A stretch of DNA of 64,000 nucleotides, from NCBI GenBank assembly GCA_965221205.1, contig OZ244870.1, forward strand, positions 1,860,001 through 1,924,000, given 5' to 3'. The position numbers were made by a program, and so were the translations under genes. Numbering within the stretch: the stretch's first letter is position 1; each line of letters opens with the position of its first letter. The stretch is from CBDFMG01 sp965221205 [NCBI: bacterium]. GTDB lineage: Bacteria; SM23-31. Positions 36,155-44,762 of the stretch are shown one piece after another. The notes under the pieces were generated by a model, which searched no databases, had not been told where the DNA came from, and was given only the letters and a program-made list of their open reading frames with translations.

Positions 36155-36941
36155 ATGGAATACGTTAGCGAGATAGAACTCGAAAAATCAGGCCTTAAAG
36201 TTGAAGACGATGGTATTTACGTTGTAAAAGTCGAACATGTGGATGATCTCTTGATGTTTCCACTCTTGAACAAAAACTTTTGCAACTTGGTTTCTTTGAA
36301 GCGCCCTATAGTAAAAGCTTACAAAAAAAGCCTTGAAAAGCCGGTAAAGGTTGCTGATTCCTTAGTTGAATATCATCCTGATAAAAGAGAGATATTCTGC
36401 ACAAAATTCTTGAAGCCAGAGCGACATACAATATTGATAGTGAAAAAATCAAACAGATAATTCGTAACAAAATATTTGTTGAAAAAGAAGTTATTGCCCG
36501 GGGTGAAGAAGCCATCATTGGTGAAGAGGCACAAATAGTTCTTGAAGTTGACACTGAAGTCAGCAGCGAACCGTTAGTCAAAGAAGATGGCAGCGTCGAT
36601 TTTCACCAGATCAGTTCTCTGAAAACGGTTGAAAAAGACCAGCTTCTTGCGGTTAAAATTCCTGCGACAAAGGGCAAAGATGGTAGAAGTGTTTTCGATG
36701 AGGAGACCGACTCAACAGGTAAGGATAATAAACTGCCTCATGGAAAAAACACTTACATATCTGACCACAATTTGTCGTTATACGCTTCTTTAAGTGGCAG
36801 AATAATTCAAGAGAAGGAACGACTCAGTGTTGAAAATATTCTGGCAATCCCCGCGGTGACGTCGATTTTTCAACTGGTAATATTGAATTTACTGAAGACG
36901 TTGCAGTATCCGGCGATGTGCTTACTGGTTTTAAAGTGAAA
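36155..36941 (+). pseudogene. FapA/DUF342-family gene, heavily frameshifted and truncated
   Basis: FapA-like proteins are polymer-like or flagellar/envelope assembly proteins of 450-600 residues. Here family text is spread over three frames: KSGLKVEDDGIYVVKVEH, then DVSTLEQKLLQLGFFEAPYS, then KSLEKPVKVADSLVEYHPD, then a longer open stretch from about 36392 with IDSEKIKQIIRNKIFVEKEV, DGSVDFHQISSLKTVEKDQ, KIPATKGKDGRSVF and KLPHGKNTYISDHNLSLYAS. Near 36850-36941 another frame gives GDVDFSTGNIEFTEDVAVSG, the start of the repeat domain, and then homology stops. At least four frame changes and loss of the 3' half: not functional. Confidence 0.8.
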
Positions 36942-37070
36942 ACTGTTTGTAATTGTTGTATTGGGTGTAAAACGTGTATACGGGGGTGGTGTCTCTGTCT
37001 CTTATTTTTCTTTATGGTTTCTTAAAAAAAATAAAAAAAGAACAAACAGAGAAGAAAAATACAGAATTAT

Positions 37071-37160
37071 GGCTATGCTGATTTTCCTATGGACAGTACA
37101 ACCTTTGAAGACCTTGTAAGCAAAGCTCAGGCAAGTTTGTGGAAATTCGTAAAATCCTAA
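37071..37160 (+). pseudogene. Remnant of the C-terminal end of a GGDEF (diguanylate cyclase) domain
   Basis: Thirty codons reading GYADFPMDSTTFEDLVSKAQ then ASLWKFVKS and a stop. This matches the end of GGDEF domains, where a G-x-A-x-[FY]-P strand is followed by D..t.eeLl..Ad.Aly.AK. Nothing recognisable precedes it, so the body of the gene is gone. Confidence 0.55.
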
Positions 37161-37263
37161 GAATCACATTTATGAATAATTACTATGTAATGTTTTTGCA
37201 AACACTTAATTATTTTTAAATAGTGTGGAGCAGATTTTTATTAAAAAAGTTCTCCATTGAAAT

Positions 37264-37286
37264 AGCGGCGGTTTTATACCGCCGTT
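37264..37286. other. GC-rich hairpin upstream of larC
   Basis: AGCGGCGG pairs with CCGCCGTT across the loop TTTTATA (eight pairs, one G:T). There is no T tract on either side, so it is not a standard terminator; it could be a REP-like or leader element. Confidence 0.4.
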
Positions 37287-37323
37287 AGTGCATTATAGTA
37301 ACAAATAAATAATATAATATCTG

Positions 37324-38490
37324 ATGAAAATAGCTTATTTTGACTGTTTTGCTGGAATCAGTGGTGATATGATGCTCGGTGCTCTGGTAGACTGCGGGCT
37401 CGACATAAAATCTTTAAAAGATATGGTCAGATCCCTTGGAATAAATGGTGTGTCCATAGATGCAAAAAGAGTAACTAGGAAAGGGATTGGTGCAACAGAT
37501 TTCAAGATAACCGTTACAAAACAGATAAAGCACAGACATCTAAATGACGTCATAGTAATTATAGAATCCGGAGATTTGTCAGAGTCTACACGTGAAAAAT
37601 CGAAAAATATTTTCAGGAGAATTGCTGCAGCAGAAAGCACAATTCATCAGATTCCTTTAGAAAAAATTCATTTCCACGAAGTTGGCGCAGTTGATTCAAT
37701 CATTGATATCATCGGATCAGTGTGGGGACTAGAGCAATTAGGAATAGAAGCCTGTTATTGCTCTGAAATTTGCCTTGGTTCTGGATCGGTCGAATGTGAA
37801 CATGGTATAATTCCTGTCCCGACACCTGCAACACTGGAACTTGTTAAAGGATTTCCTGTCGCAAAAAAAGAGATTGGAGCAGAGATGACGACACCGACGG
37901 GTGCTGCTCTTGTTACAACGCTTGCACAATACAGCGCTGCACTACCAACAATGTGGATAACCGGAACCGGATACGGTGCAGGTGACAGAGACGATAAAAA
38001 TTCTCCTAATGTATTTAGAATTATCGTATGTGAAACAGATGCAGATTTTGAGCAGGATAAAATGATTGTCGCTGAATCGAATGTTGATGATTTGAATCCG
38101 GAAATGTTTCCGTATATTATGGAAAAGTTGTTCAAAAAAGGTGCGGTGGATGTGTTTCTGACACCAATCATTATGAAAAAGGGTCGGCCAGGTCAGAAAA
38201 TTACAGTTGTTCTTGAACGGAGTTATCTCGATATATGTATGGATGTGATTTTTCAAGAGACAACTTCACTGGGTATCCGGTATCGTGAAACCGATAGAAC
38301 AAAACTTTTACGTGAAATCGAAAAAGTACAAACTCCATGGGGTATGCTGAAAGTAAAATCTTATTTCTATAAAGGAAAGAAGCATATTTCTCCGGAATAT
38401 GAAGAGTGTAAAAAAGTTGCAGAAAAAGAGAATATACCCTTAAAAAATGTTTATGATGCAATAAAGCGAATTGGCAATCCCGATGATTAA
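37324..38490 (+). CDS. larC: Nickel-pincer cofactor biosynthesis protein LarC
   Basis: Inserts nickel, using CTP, into the pyridinium dithiocarboxylate precursor to make the nickel-pincer cofactor of lactate racemase and related enzymes. 388 residues in one continuous frame, unlike Lactobacillus where a programmed frameshift joins two parts. The start MKIAYFDCFAGISGDMMLGAL, the HFHEVGAVDSIIDI motif (about residue 118) and EMTTPTGAALV are family signatures. No larA, larB or larE is in the window. The next gene, an ECF-type ATPase, overlaps its end. Confidence 0.92.
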   Translation: MKIAYFDCFAGISGDMMLGALVDCGLDIKSLKDMVRSLGINGVSIDAKRVTRKGIGATDFKITVTKQIKHRHLNDVIVIIESGDLSESTREKSKNIFRRIAAAESTIHQIPLEKIHFHEVGAVDSIIDIIGSVWGLEQLGIEACYCSEICLGSGSVECEHGIIPVPTPATLELVKGFPVAKKEIGAEMTTPTGAALVTTLAQYSAALPTMWITGTGYGAGDRDDKNSPNVFRIIVCETDADFEQDKMIVAESNVDDLNPEMFPYIMEKLFKKGAVDVFLTPIIMKKGRPGQKITVVLERSYLDICMDVIFQETTSLGIRYRETDRTKLLREIEKVQTPWGMLKVKSYFYKGKKHISPEYEECKKVAEKENIPLKNVYDAIKRIGNPDD

Positions 38491-39298
38491 ATGTCATAAT
38501 ATCAATGTTTCATATCCTCTTGATCAGGATAATTCTTACCAAGCGATCAGCAATGTATCAATTGATATAAAAGAAGCAGAATTTACTGCGATCATTGGTC
38601 CGAACGGTTCCGGAAAATCGACTTTAGCGTTGGCAATGTCTGGATTACAAATAGCACAGTCCGGTTCAATTTCAATAGATAATACCGACATTAATGTACT
38701 GCTGCGCTCCCGATCGCTCTATGATCTTATGGGAATTGTATTCCAGAATCCTGATGATCAACTCGTAACTAATTTTGTCGAGAGGGAAATTGCATTTGGG
38801 CTTGAGAATAGAGGTGTTCCCCGGTCAGAAATTGTCAGGCGTATAGACCGGATTTTAGAGGAATTTAATTATTCCGGATTAAAGAACAGGTCTCCATTTC
38901 AGCTTTCCGGTGGACAAAAGCAGAAATTAGCACTGGCTTCTGTGTTGGTGGCTAATCCGAAGTATCTTATTCTTGATGAACCGACATCGTTTCTCGATAG
39001 TCTTGACAGAAAAACAATATTCGCTCAGTTACGAAAAGAAATTGAGGAGCAGAAGCGGGAAGGATTTTCTGTCATATTGATAACTCAGTTTTCAAGAGAA
39101 GCAGTCCAGTGTGATAGAGTTGTTGTTCTGAATCAGGGAAGCATAGTCGCTGATGGTTTTCCAGATGTTATTTTCAGTGAGATGCAGGAATTGCTACAAG
39201 AAATTGGCGTTGAGATTCCAGTTGAATACCGGTTGAAAAAGGCATGTCCTGAAATTCAGTTGCCAAAGGCACTGTTTAATTATTCAGTAAATATGTAG
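38483..39298 (+). CDS. Energy-coupling-factor transporter ATPase, first copy
   Basis: ABC ATPase of the CbiO/EcfA group, 271 residues from the ATG at 38483, overlapping the larC stop by eight bases. Walker A GPNGSGKST, Q-loop FQNPDDQLV (the FQNPDDQ form is typical of EcfA), signature LSGGQKQKLALAS and Walker B YLILDEPTSFLD. Works as a heterodimer with the next gene to power vitamin or metal uptake. Link with larC suggests nickel or cobalt, or a cofactor precursor. No EcfT or S subunit is adjacent. Confidence 0.85.
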   Translation: MIKCHNINVSYPLDQDNSYQAISNVSIDIKEAEFTAIIGPNGSGKSTLALAMSGLQIAQSGSISIDNTDINVLLRSRSLYDLMGIVFQNPDDQLVTNFVEREIAFGLENRGVPRSEIVRRIDRILEEFNYSGLKNRSPFQLSGGQKQKLALASVLVANPKYLILDEPTSFLDSLDRKTIFAQLRKEIEEQKREGFSVILITQFSREAVQCDRVVVLNQGSIVADGFPDVIFSEMQELLQEIGVEIPVEYRLKKACPEIQLPKALFNYSVNM

Positions 39299-39308
39299 AT
39301 TCAAATAC

Positions 39309-40142
39309 ATGAATATTGAACTTGAAAAAATAAATTTTTCTTATAATACTACCGATAACACTCCTGCTGTAACTGATATATCGTTTAGAATTACTCAAGG
39401 AGAACTTGTCGGGATTATCGGCAGAACTGGCTCTGGTAAAACGACAGTCCTTGAGCTATGTGCGGGATTGTTAATTCCTGATAGCGGTATAATCTCGATG
39501 GACAGCACTGCACTGCTCAATGCAAAAGACTGGAATGCTGTCCGGTCCAAAATTGGTATTGTCTTTCAATTTCCGGAAAAACAGATTTTTGAAGAAACTG
39601 TCATCGATGATGTGTCGTTTGGGATCTCCCAAAATGGCCATGCTAACTCTGGGCTGCCTGAATGGGCACGTGCATCTCTTGATATGGTTGGTCTTGACCC
39701 GCATGAATTTGAAAACAGGTCCCCACACAGTTTAAGCAGTGGTGAACGGAGGAAAGTAGCAATAGCAGGTGTACTTGCTATGAGACCTGATGTTGTATTG
39801 CTTGATGAGCCGACGATTGGTCTCGATTTTAATAGTGCACATGATATTGAGAAGATAATTAAAGATTTACATGAAAATGGCAAAACAGTATGTGTTGTAT
39901 CACACAACCTTGACTTTATAGTACGGATTGCACGAAGGATCATAGTAATTGACGATGGTGCGATCAAGTTTGACGGTGAAAAAGAAGCCCTTTTTTCCGA
40001 TGGCGATATGTTGCAAACTTGTGGCATTGACAGACCCGATATAACACAACTTTGCGATACTCTGCGCAGTACACTTCCGGCTTTGAATAGTTATGTTTAC
40101 GATGTGCAGGGATTAATTCGATTGGTAAAAAATGATCAATAA
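39309..40142 (+). CDS. Energy-coupling-factor transporter ATPase, second copy
   Basis: 277 residues. Walker A GRTGSGKTT, Q-loop FQFPEKQIF (the FQ-P-Q form of EcfA2), signature LSSGERRKVAIAG and Walker B VVLLDEPTIGLDF. The signature starts LSSGE instead of LSGGQ, common in the second subunit. Ten bases after its partner, so a two-gene ATPase unit. The membrane subunit EcfT must be encoded elsewhere or be lost. Confidence 0.85.
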   Translation: MNIELEKINFSYNTTDNTPAVTDISFRITQGELVGIIGRTGSGKTTVLELCAGLLIPDSGIISMDSTALLNAKDWNAVRSKIGIVFQFPEKQIFEETVIDDVSFGISQNGHANSGLPEWARASLDMVGLDPHEFENRSPHSLSSGERRKVAIAGVLAMRPDVVLLDEPTIGLDFNSAHDIEKIIKDLHENGKTVCVVSHNLDFIVRIARRIIVIDDGAIKFDGEKEALFSDGDMLQTCGIDRPDITQLCDTLRSTLPALNSYVYDVQGLIRLVKNDQ

Positions 40143-40207
40143 AATCATTATTCGTAATTTGAAAATGTTTCTTCAATATTTAAGATAATCAGGTGTGAGG
40201 TTACTCA

Positions 40208-41353
40208 ATGAACCTTGATGCGTTACTCAAAACACTGGCAAAGCAGGAAGCATCCGATCTCTACTTGATCGTTGGTGCACCTCCGCCATTGAGTGCAAAA
40301 GGAAAATTTGTTAGAATTGGAAAAGATGACCTGACGAATGATCAAATTGTTGAGATGGCTCACGGATTGATGAGAGAGAATCAGGCGCAGGAATTTGAAG
40401 TTAGTTTGGAGCAAAATCTTGCATACAGCCTTCCCGGGATAGCCTTCCCGGGATAGGCAGGTTTCGTGTTAATATTATGAAACAACGTAATTCTGGTAGC
40501 AATGGTTATCCAGCAGATTAAACTCGATATTCTTTCGCTCAAAGACTTAAAACTCCCTGCAGTGCTCGGAGAGCTTGCATTTGAATTACGGGGGCTTGTT
40601 TTAGTGACTGGAGCAACCGGCTCCGGTAAATCGACAACACTTGCTGCTATGGTCGATTACAGAAACAGCACAAAATCGGGGCATATCATTACTATCGAAG
40701 ACCTCCTTGAGTTTATCCACCAACACAAAAAAAGTATCATAACGCAGCGCGAAGCGGGCACGGATACCAAATCGTACGAAGATGCTTTGAAAAGCGCACT
40801 GCGTCAAGCTCCTGATGTTATACTCATTGGAGAAATACGAGACAGAGAAACAATGGAAGCTGCTATATCTTTTGCGGAAACAGGGCATCTTGTCTTTAGT
40901 ACGCTCCATTCAAATAACGCCAATCAAACACTTAAGCGAATATTGAATTTCTTTCCGGTTCCGGAACACCGGCAGATTTATATGCAGATCTCTCTCAATT
41001 TGCGAGGAGTAATCTGTCAACGGCTTGTTAAAACACTAAATGGTGACGGACGGGCAAGAGTCTTGGAAATTATGCTTGGTTTTCCCCGTATAAGCGATCT
41101 CATTCATAAGGGGGACACCGCGGGATTAAAAAGTGTGATATCTGCAAGTAACCATGAAGGAATGCAGACGTTCGACCAGCACCTGTATGAACTCTACAAA
41201 TCCGAAATCATCGACTATGATATTGCTATCCGTGCTGCAGATAATACTAACGACCTAAAGCTTTGTATCCGAATGGAAGAGAGTGGTGAACTGGAAACAG
41301 GTGATCTTATACTCTGGAAACGACATAGGCGCAACTGCAATGCATATTTATAA
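40208..41353 (+). pseudogene. pilT: Type IV pilus retraction ATPase PilT, interrupted
   Basis: Hexameric ATPase that retracts type IV pili. The N-terminal part (DALLKTLAKQEASDLYLIVG) runs to a TAG at 40454-40456. It is caused by a 14-base tandem duplication; removing one copy restores the family text SLPGIGRFRVNIMKQRNSG. A second lesion near 40494-40498, two bases lost, brings the frame back to that of the start. From 40502 the rest is intact: Walker A GATGSGKSTT, the Asp box, Walker B DVILIGEIRDRETMEAA and the His box TGHLVFSTLHSN. As read, the gene has two in-frame stops and gives no full protein; the C-terminal ATPase part could still be made from the ATG at 40502. Confidence 0.88.
40427..40454 (+). 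repeat. 14-bp tandem duplication inside pilT
   Basis: AGCCTTCCCGGGAT occurs twice in direct succession (40427-40440 and 40441-40454). The duplicate shifts the frame and creates the stop at 40454. Confidence 0.95.
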
Positions 41354-41981
41354 GTACTCCTGTCCGATCATTGCTATTACGGGAAATATTGGAAGCGGCA
41401 AAACAACTGTTGCAAAAATATTTGAGAAACAAGGTGCCTACATCATTGATGCCGATCACAGGGCAACGGAGCTGCTCTGGAACGATGATACAATACATCA
41501 GCAGGTTATTGATGTGTACGGCACTGAAATTTGCGGGATTGATGGGCGGATCAGCCGAGAAAAATTGAGAAAAATAGTATTTCAAAGTAAAAAAAGTTCA
41601 GAAAAGTTAAATTGTATTATACACCCTGAATTACGTAAGCGGTGCTGGAAAGATATTGATCAAAAAGCACAAAGCGGCATATATAAGATGATAGGTGTCG
41701 ATGCGGCACTGATTTTTGAAAGTGGAACTGAAAATCTATACGATTTTATCGTAACGGTTGCTGCTGATAAAGACCAAATGATACAACGAGTTAGAATACG
41801 TGACCCTATCGTTGCGGATGTTCTCTTGCGGGGAATGGATATTCAGATGGTCCAGGATGAAAAAATTGAAAAATCACATTTTGTAATCTATAATACCAGC
41901 ACTATTGATGATTTAAAAAAACAGTCGCTTTCTGTGTTTGAATCTGTTTTACATCAATTTGAGAGCAATAAAACTGAATAA
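41340..41981 (+). CDS. coaE: Dephospho-CoA kinase
   Basis: Last step of coenzyme A synthesis, phosphorylating the 3' hydroxyl of dephospho-CoA. 213 residues from the ATG at 41340; a longer frame upstream only overlaps pilT. P-loop GNIGSGKTT at 15-23, DADHRATELLW (substrate-binding Asp) and LNCIIHPELRKR with the conserved His-Pro. The Walker-B-like segment reads VDAALIFESG, slightly unlike the common VPLLFE. Its start overlaps the end of pilT by 14 bases. Confidence 0.92.
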   Translation: MHIYKYSCPIIAITGNIGSGKTTVAKIFEKQGAYIIDADHRATELLWNDDTIHQQVIDVYGTEICGIDGRISREKLRKIVFQSKKSSEKLNCIIHPELRKRCWKDIDQKAQSGIYKMIGVDAALIFESGTENLYDFIVTVAADKDQMIQRVRIRDPIVADVLLRGMDIQMVQDEKIEKSHFVIYNTSTIDDLKKQSLSVFESVLHQFESNKTE

Positions 41982-42111
41982 CCATAGTGAACATTGTTCT
42001 TTCTGTAGTGGTGCCATAAAACAACTGTGTTAAATGTTATGCTGAACTTATTGCAACATCTCAACGTATGGTTATCAAAAATATTCATTTATCAAACACG
42101 CTCTTGATACT

Positions 42112-42662
42112 ATGAAAATCACGTTAACTATAATTTTCATTGTTATGATCACATTTTTAGGATTTGCGATTATGCTACAAAATGGGGATCATTAGATGGT
42201 GAAGTGGTAATTGAAGGTGCGAATGAAAATGTAATCGAATCCGTAAATGATATGAATGTTTATCTAATATTGCCGGATATTAAGCCAATCCTTGATTCTG
42301 TTATTGCTGAGCTGGATTCAATAGAAAATATATTTAATAATTTCCGCAGTGAACTGCTTGATCGACAAAACAGCTATAACGGTGTTATTGCTCAGCTAAT
42401 TGATAATAAACTGCTACTCAAAGCACAGGTTAATGAACAGGGAAAATTCAGATTTTGGAAATTGGAAAATGGTGATTATTATCTCTATTCATTATTAATA
42501 CTTTCGGGCGATCAGGATGTTACGAGAATTCCGGCGGAAATGTATCATATCTACGCACTTTCGAGTAATCTAATAAAAAAGTACTCGTGGATGGTCAATG
42601 TAACTGTCCAGGAGAATACTGCCATACGACTTGATGCTCAGAATATGTCTGATATTTTTTAA
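42112..42662 (+). pseudogene. Putative lipoprotein gene with a frameshift in the signal region
   Basis: A hydrophobic signal (MKITLTIIFIVMITFLGF) starts at 42112 in one frame. A second frame reads ICDYATKWGSLDGEVVIEGA and on to IRLDAQNMSDIF, ending at 42662. Joining them gives a lipobox-like FLG-IC and a mature protein of about 165 residues, so a one-base change near 42155-42165 has probably broken the gene. No family recognised; the DGEVVIEGA start looks like a small beta-sandwich of the carboxypeptidase-regulatory type. The second frame alone would lack export. Confidence 0.5.
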
Positions 42663-42918
42663 GTGACACTATCATGAGGTCATATACCGCTGCTCAACAC
42701 ACGTAGTATTGCTTACCGATAAAAATCCCCGTGAATAACATTTAGATTATTTCGAAATCTCTGATTGACACCTCCAGTTCACTTATTGAGCTAAATCGAA
42801 TGTGCTCAAAAAATGAAACAAGTTGCAATAGTTCCTTGTTTTTACTAAATTTTACGTTTTTATTTATGGTCTATTACTGTCAGTATCCAAACGTAAGGGA
42901 GCTGCACAAATAATCATC

Positions 42919-44757
42919 ATGTCCGAACGATCAAAAAAAAGAGTATTCATCAGAATTCTGCTCTATTTAAAGCCGTTTAAAGTGAGAATTCTTGGTGGTT
43001 TAATTTCTACAATATTCATGGGTTTTTCAGATGTTTTGCTTGCCCCAATTGTAGGATGGCTGATCGATGGATTAAGTCAGGTAAGCATGAGTCTCGCGAA
43101 TACGGGGAATTTAGCGATAGTTTTCGAAGGTGCTAAAATTGAACGATTCGGATTTAACTATACCCTGTTGGAACCATTTACTGTTGAAAATATTGATCAA
43201 GCCAAATCAATTCTCGTTAATATCGGTATTTTCATTGTTGTGCTGATAATGTTCAAGGGTATATTTATCTATGCCAAAGAATATCTCATGGCCTCCGTTG
43301 TTCAGAAGACCATAAAAAACTTTCGGAATCAACTCTACAGTCGCATGCTTCATCTCAAAATGCTCTATTTTGACCGCGGAAAAACAGGCGAAATCATGTC
43401 CCGTATTACAAACGATGTGCAGGTTATGGAACATTCTCTTTTGACGTTTGTGAATTTGGCACAAGGCATTATATATACTATTATATTTGTTTCAGCACTC
43501 TTGATAACAGACTGGCAGTTAACGTTATTTGCGCTTGCTGTTGTTCCCATTGCTGCAGGGGTTCTGAAATTTTTCAGCAACTCGATTCGGCAGGCAAGCA
43601 GAAAAATCATGATGAAGCTGGCAGATATCAGTACGTTTTTACAGGAGGCGATTACTGCGATTAAAATCATCAAAACATACAACAGAGAAGATTACGAAGA
43701 AACAAAATTTTCCCAACAAACATATCAAAATTATGCTCATTCGATGAAAGCATACAGACTTTCTGCTTTTTTAAAACCATCGAACGAATTTCTCAGCACA
43801 GTCGGGATGACGGTCGTTATCCTTTTTTGCGGATTTCGCATTCTCAACCAGCAAATGGACATTTCGGTTTTTACAACCTTTGCGGTTCTAATATCCATGG
43901 CTTATAAACCGATTAAGTCGCTTGGAGAAACGCAGCCGGTTATTCAACGGGCACTTGCCGCAGCTGAGCGAATTTTTGAGCTTATCGAAGAATTCCCTGA
44001 GGAGTCGTCTGAGACGACGGCAACCCTTCCGAAGCCTTTGAAGGGGAAAGTTGAATTCAAAAATGTAATATTTTCATATAACAGAACCAATACAGTGCTG
44101 AATGATGTTTCACTTATAGTTGAGTCGGGGGAAACGGTTGCGCTTGTCGGGCCGAGCGGTGTTGGCAAAAGTACGATTCTCAATCTCCTTCTCAAGTTTT
44201 ACGACTTGGAGTCCGGGTCAATATTTATTGACGGGATTGACATCTCAACAATCAGTAGAAAAGACCTTCGGGACAAGATGAGTCTTGTGCCTCAGGAGAC
44301 TATTCTATTTTCGGGAACGGTGCGCGATAATATTCAGTATGGCGATCTCAATGCATCAGAAGATGATACGATAGAAGCAGCGCAGATTGCAAATGCGCAC
44401 TCCTTCATACAAAAACTTCCTGAAGGTTATGAAACTGAAATTGGTGAACGAGGAGTGCAAATCTCCGGTGGACAGCGGCAGCGCATTGCTATTGCACGGG
44501 CCGTGCTCAAAAATCCTCCTATTCTTTTACTGGACGAGGCAACATCTGCACTTGACTCAGAATCGGAAAATCTTGTTCAGGCCGCCATTACTAATCTGAT
44601 GAAAGACCGGACCACTGTTGTTATTGCACACCGGTTATCAACGATAAAAAATGCAGATAAAATTGTTGTTATGGACAAAGGGTTAATTCAGTTTGTTGGT
44701 AAGCATGATGAGTTAATCAATCGGGAAGGTCTCTATAAGACAATGTATAATTTATAG
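42919..44757 (+). CDS. MsbA-like ABC exporter (lipid A/core flippase)
   Basis: 612 residues: an N-terminal six-helix transmembrane domain (about 15-340) and an ATPase domain with Walker A GPSGVGKST, Q-loop, signature ISGGQRQRIAIARA and Walker B ILLLDEATSALD. One polypeptide carries both halves, so it works as a homodimer. A long periplasmic loop sits between TM1 and TM2 (residues about 55-95). It opens a cluster of LPS-type glycosyltransferases, which supports a lipid A-core flippase. A drug exporter is the alternative. Confidence 0.8.
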   Translation: MSERSKKRVFIRILLYLKPFKVRILGGLISTIFMGFSDVLLAPIVGWLIDGLSQVSMSLANTGNLAIVFEGAKIERFGFNYTLLEPFTVENIDQAKSILVNIGIFIVVLIMFKGIFIYAKEYLMASVVQKTIKNFRNQLYSRMLHLKMLYFDRGKTGEIMSRITNDVQVMEHSLLTFVNLAQGIIYTIIFVSALLITDWQLTLFALAVVPIAAGVLKFFSNSIRQASRKIMMKLADISTFLQEAITAIKIIKTYNREDYEETKFSQQTYQNYAHSMKAYRLSAFLKPSNEFLSTVGMTVVILFCGFRILNQQMDISVFTTFAVLISMAYKPIKSLGETQPVIQRALAAAERIFELIEEFPEESSETTATLPKPLKGKVEFKNVIFSYNRTNTVLNDVSLIVESGETVALVGPSGVGKSTILNLLLKFYDLESGSIFIDGIDISTISRKDLRDKMSLVPQETILFSGTVRDNIQYGDLNASEDDTIEAAQIANAHSFIQKLPEGYETEIGERGVQISGGQRQRIAIARAVLKNPPILLLDEATSALDSESENLVQAAITNLMKDRTTVVIAHRLSTIKNADKIVVMDKGLIQFVGKHDELINREGLYKTMYNL

Positions 44758-44762
44758 TTTTG

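Larger units (their letters stand above)
36942..37323. other. Gene-free stretch with a GGDEF remnant
   Basis: Between the end of fapA homology and larC. Apart from the GGDEF tail at 37071-37160 and the hairpin at 37264-37286 I see nothing supported. Confidence 0.5.

Noticed and set aside
37264-37286. Terminator before larC
   Set aside because: The stem is good, but no T tract follows on either strand.
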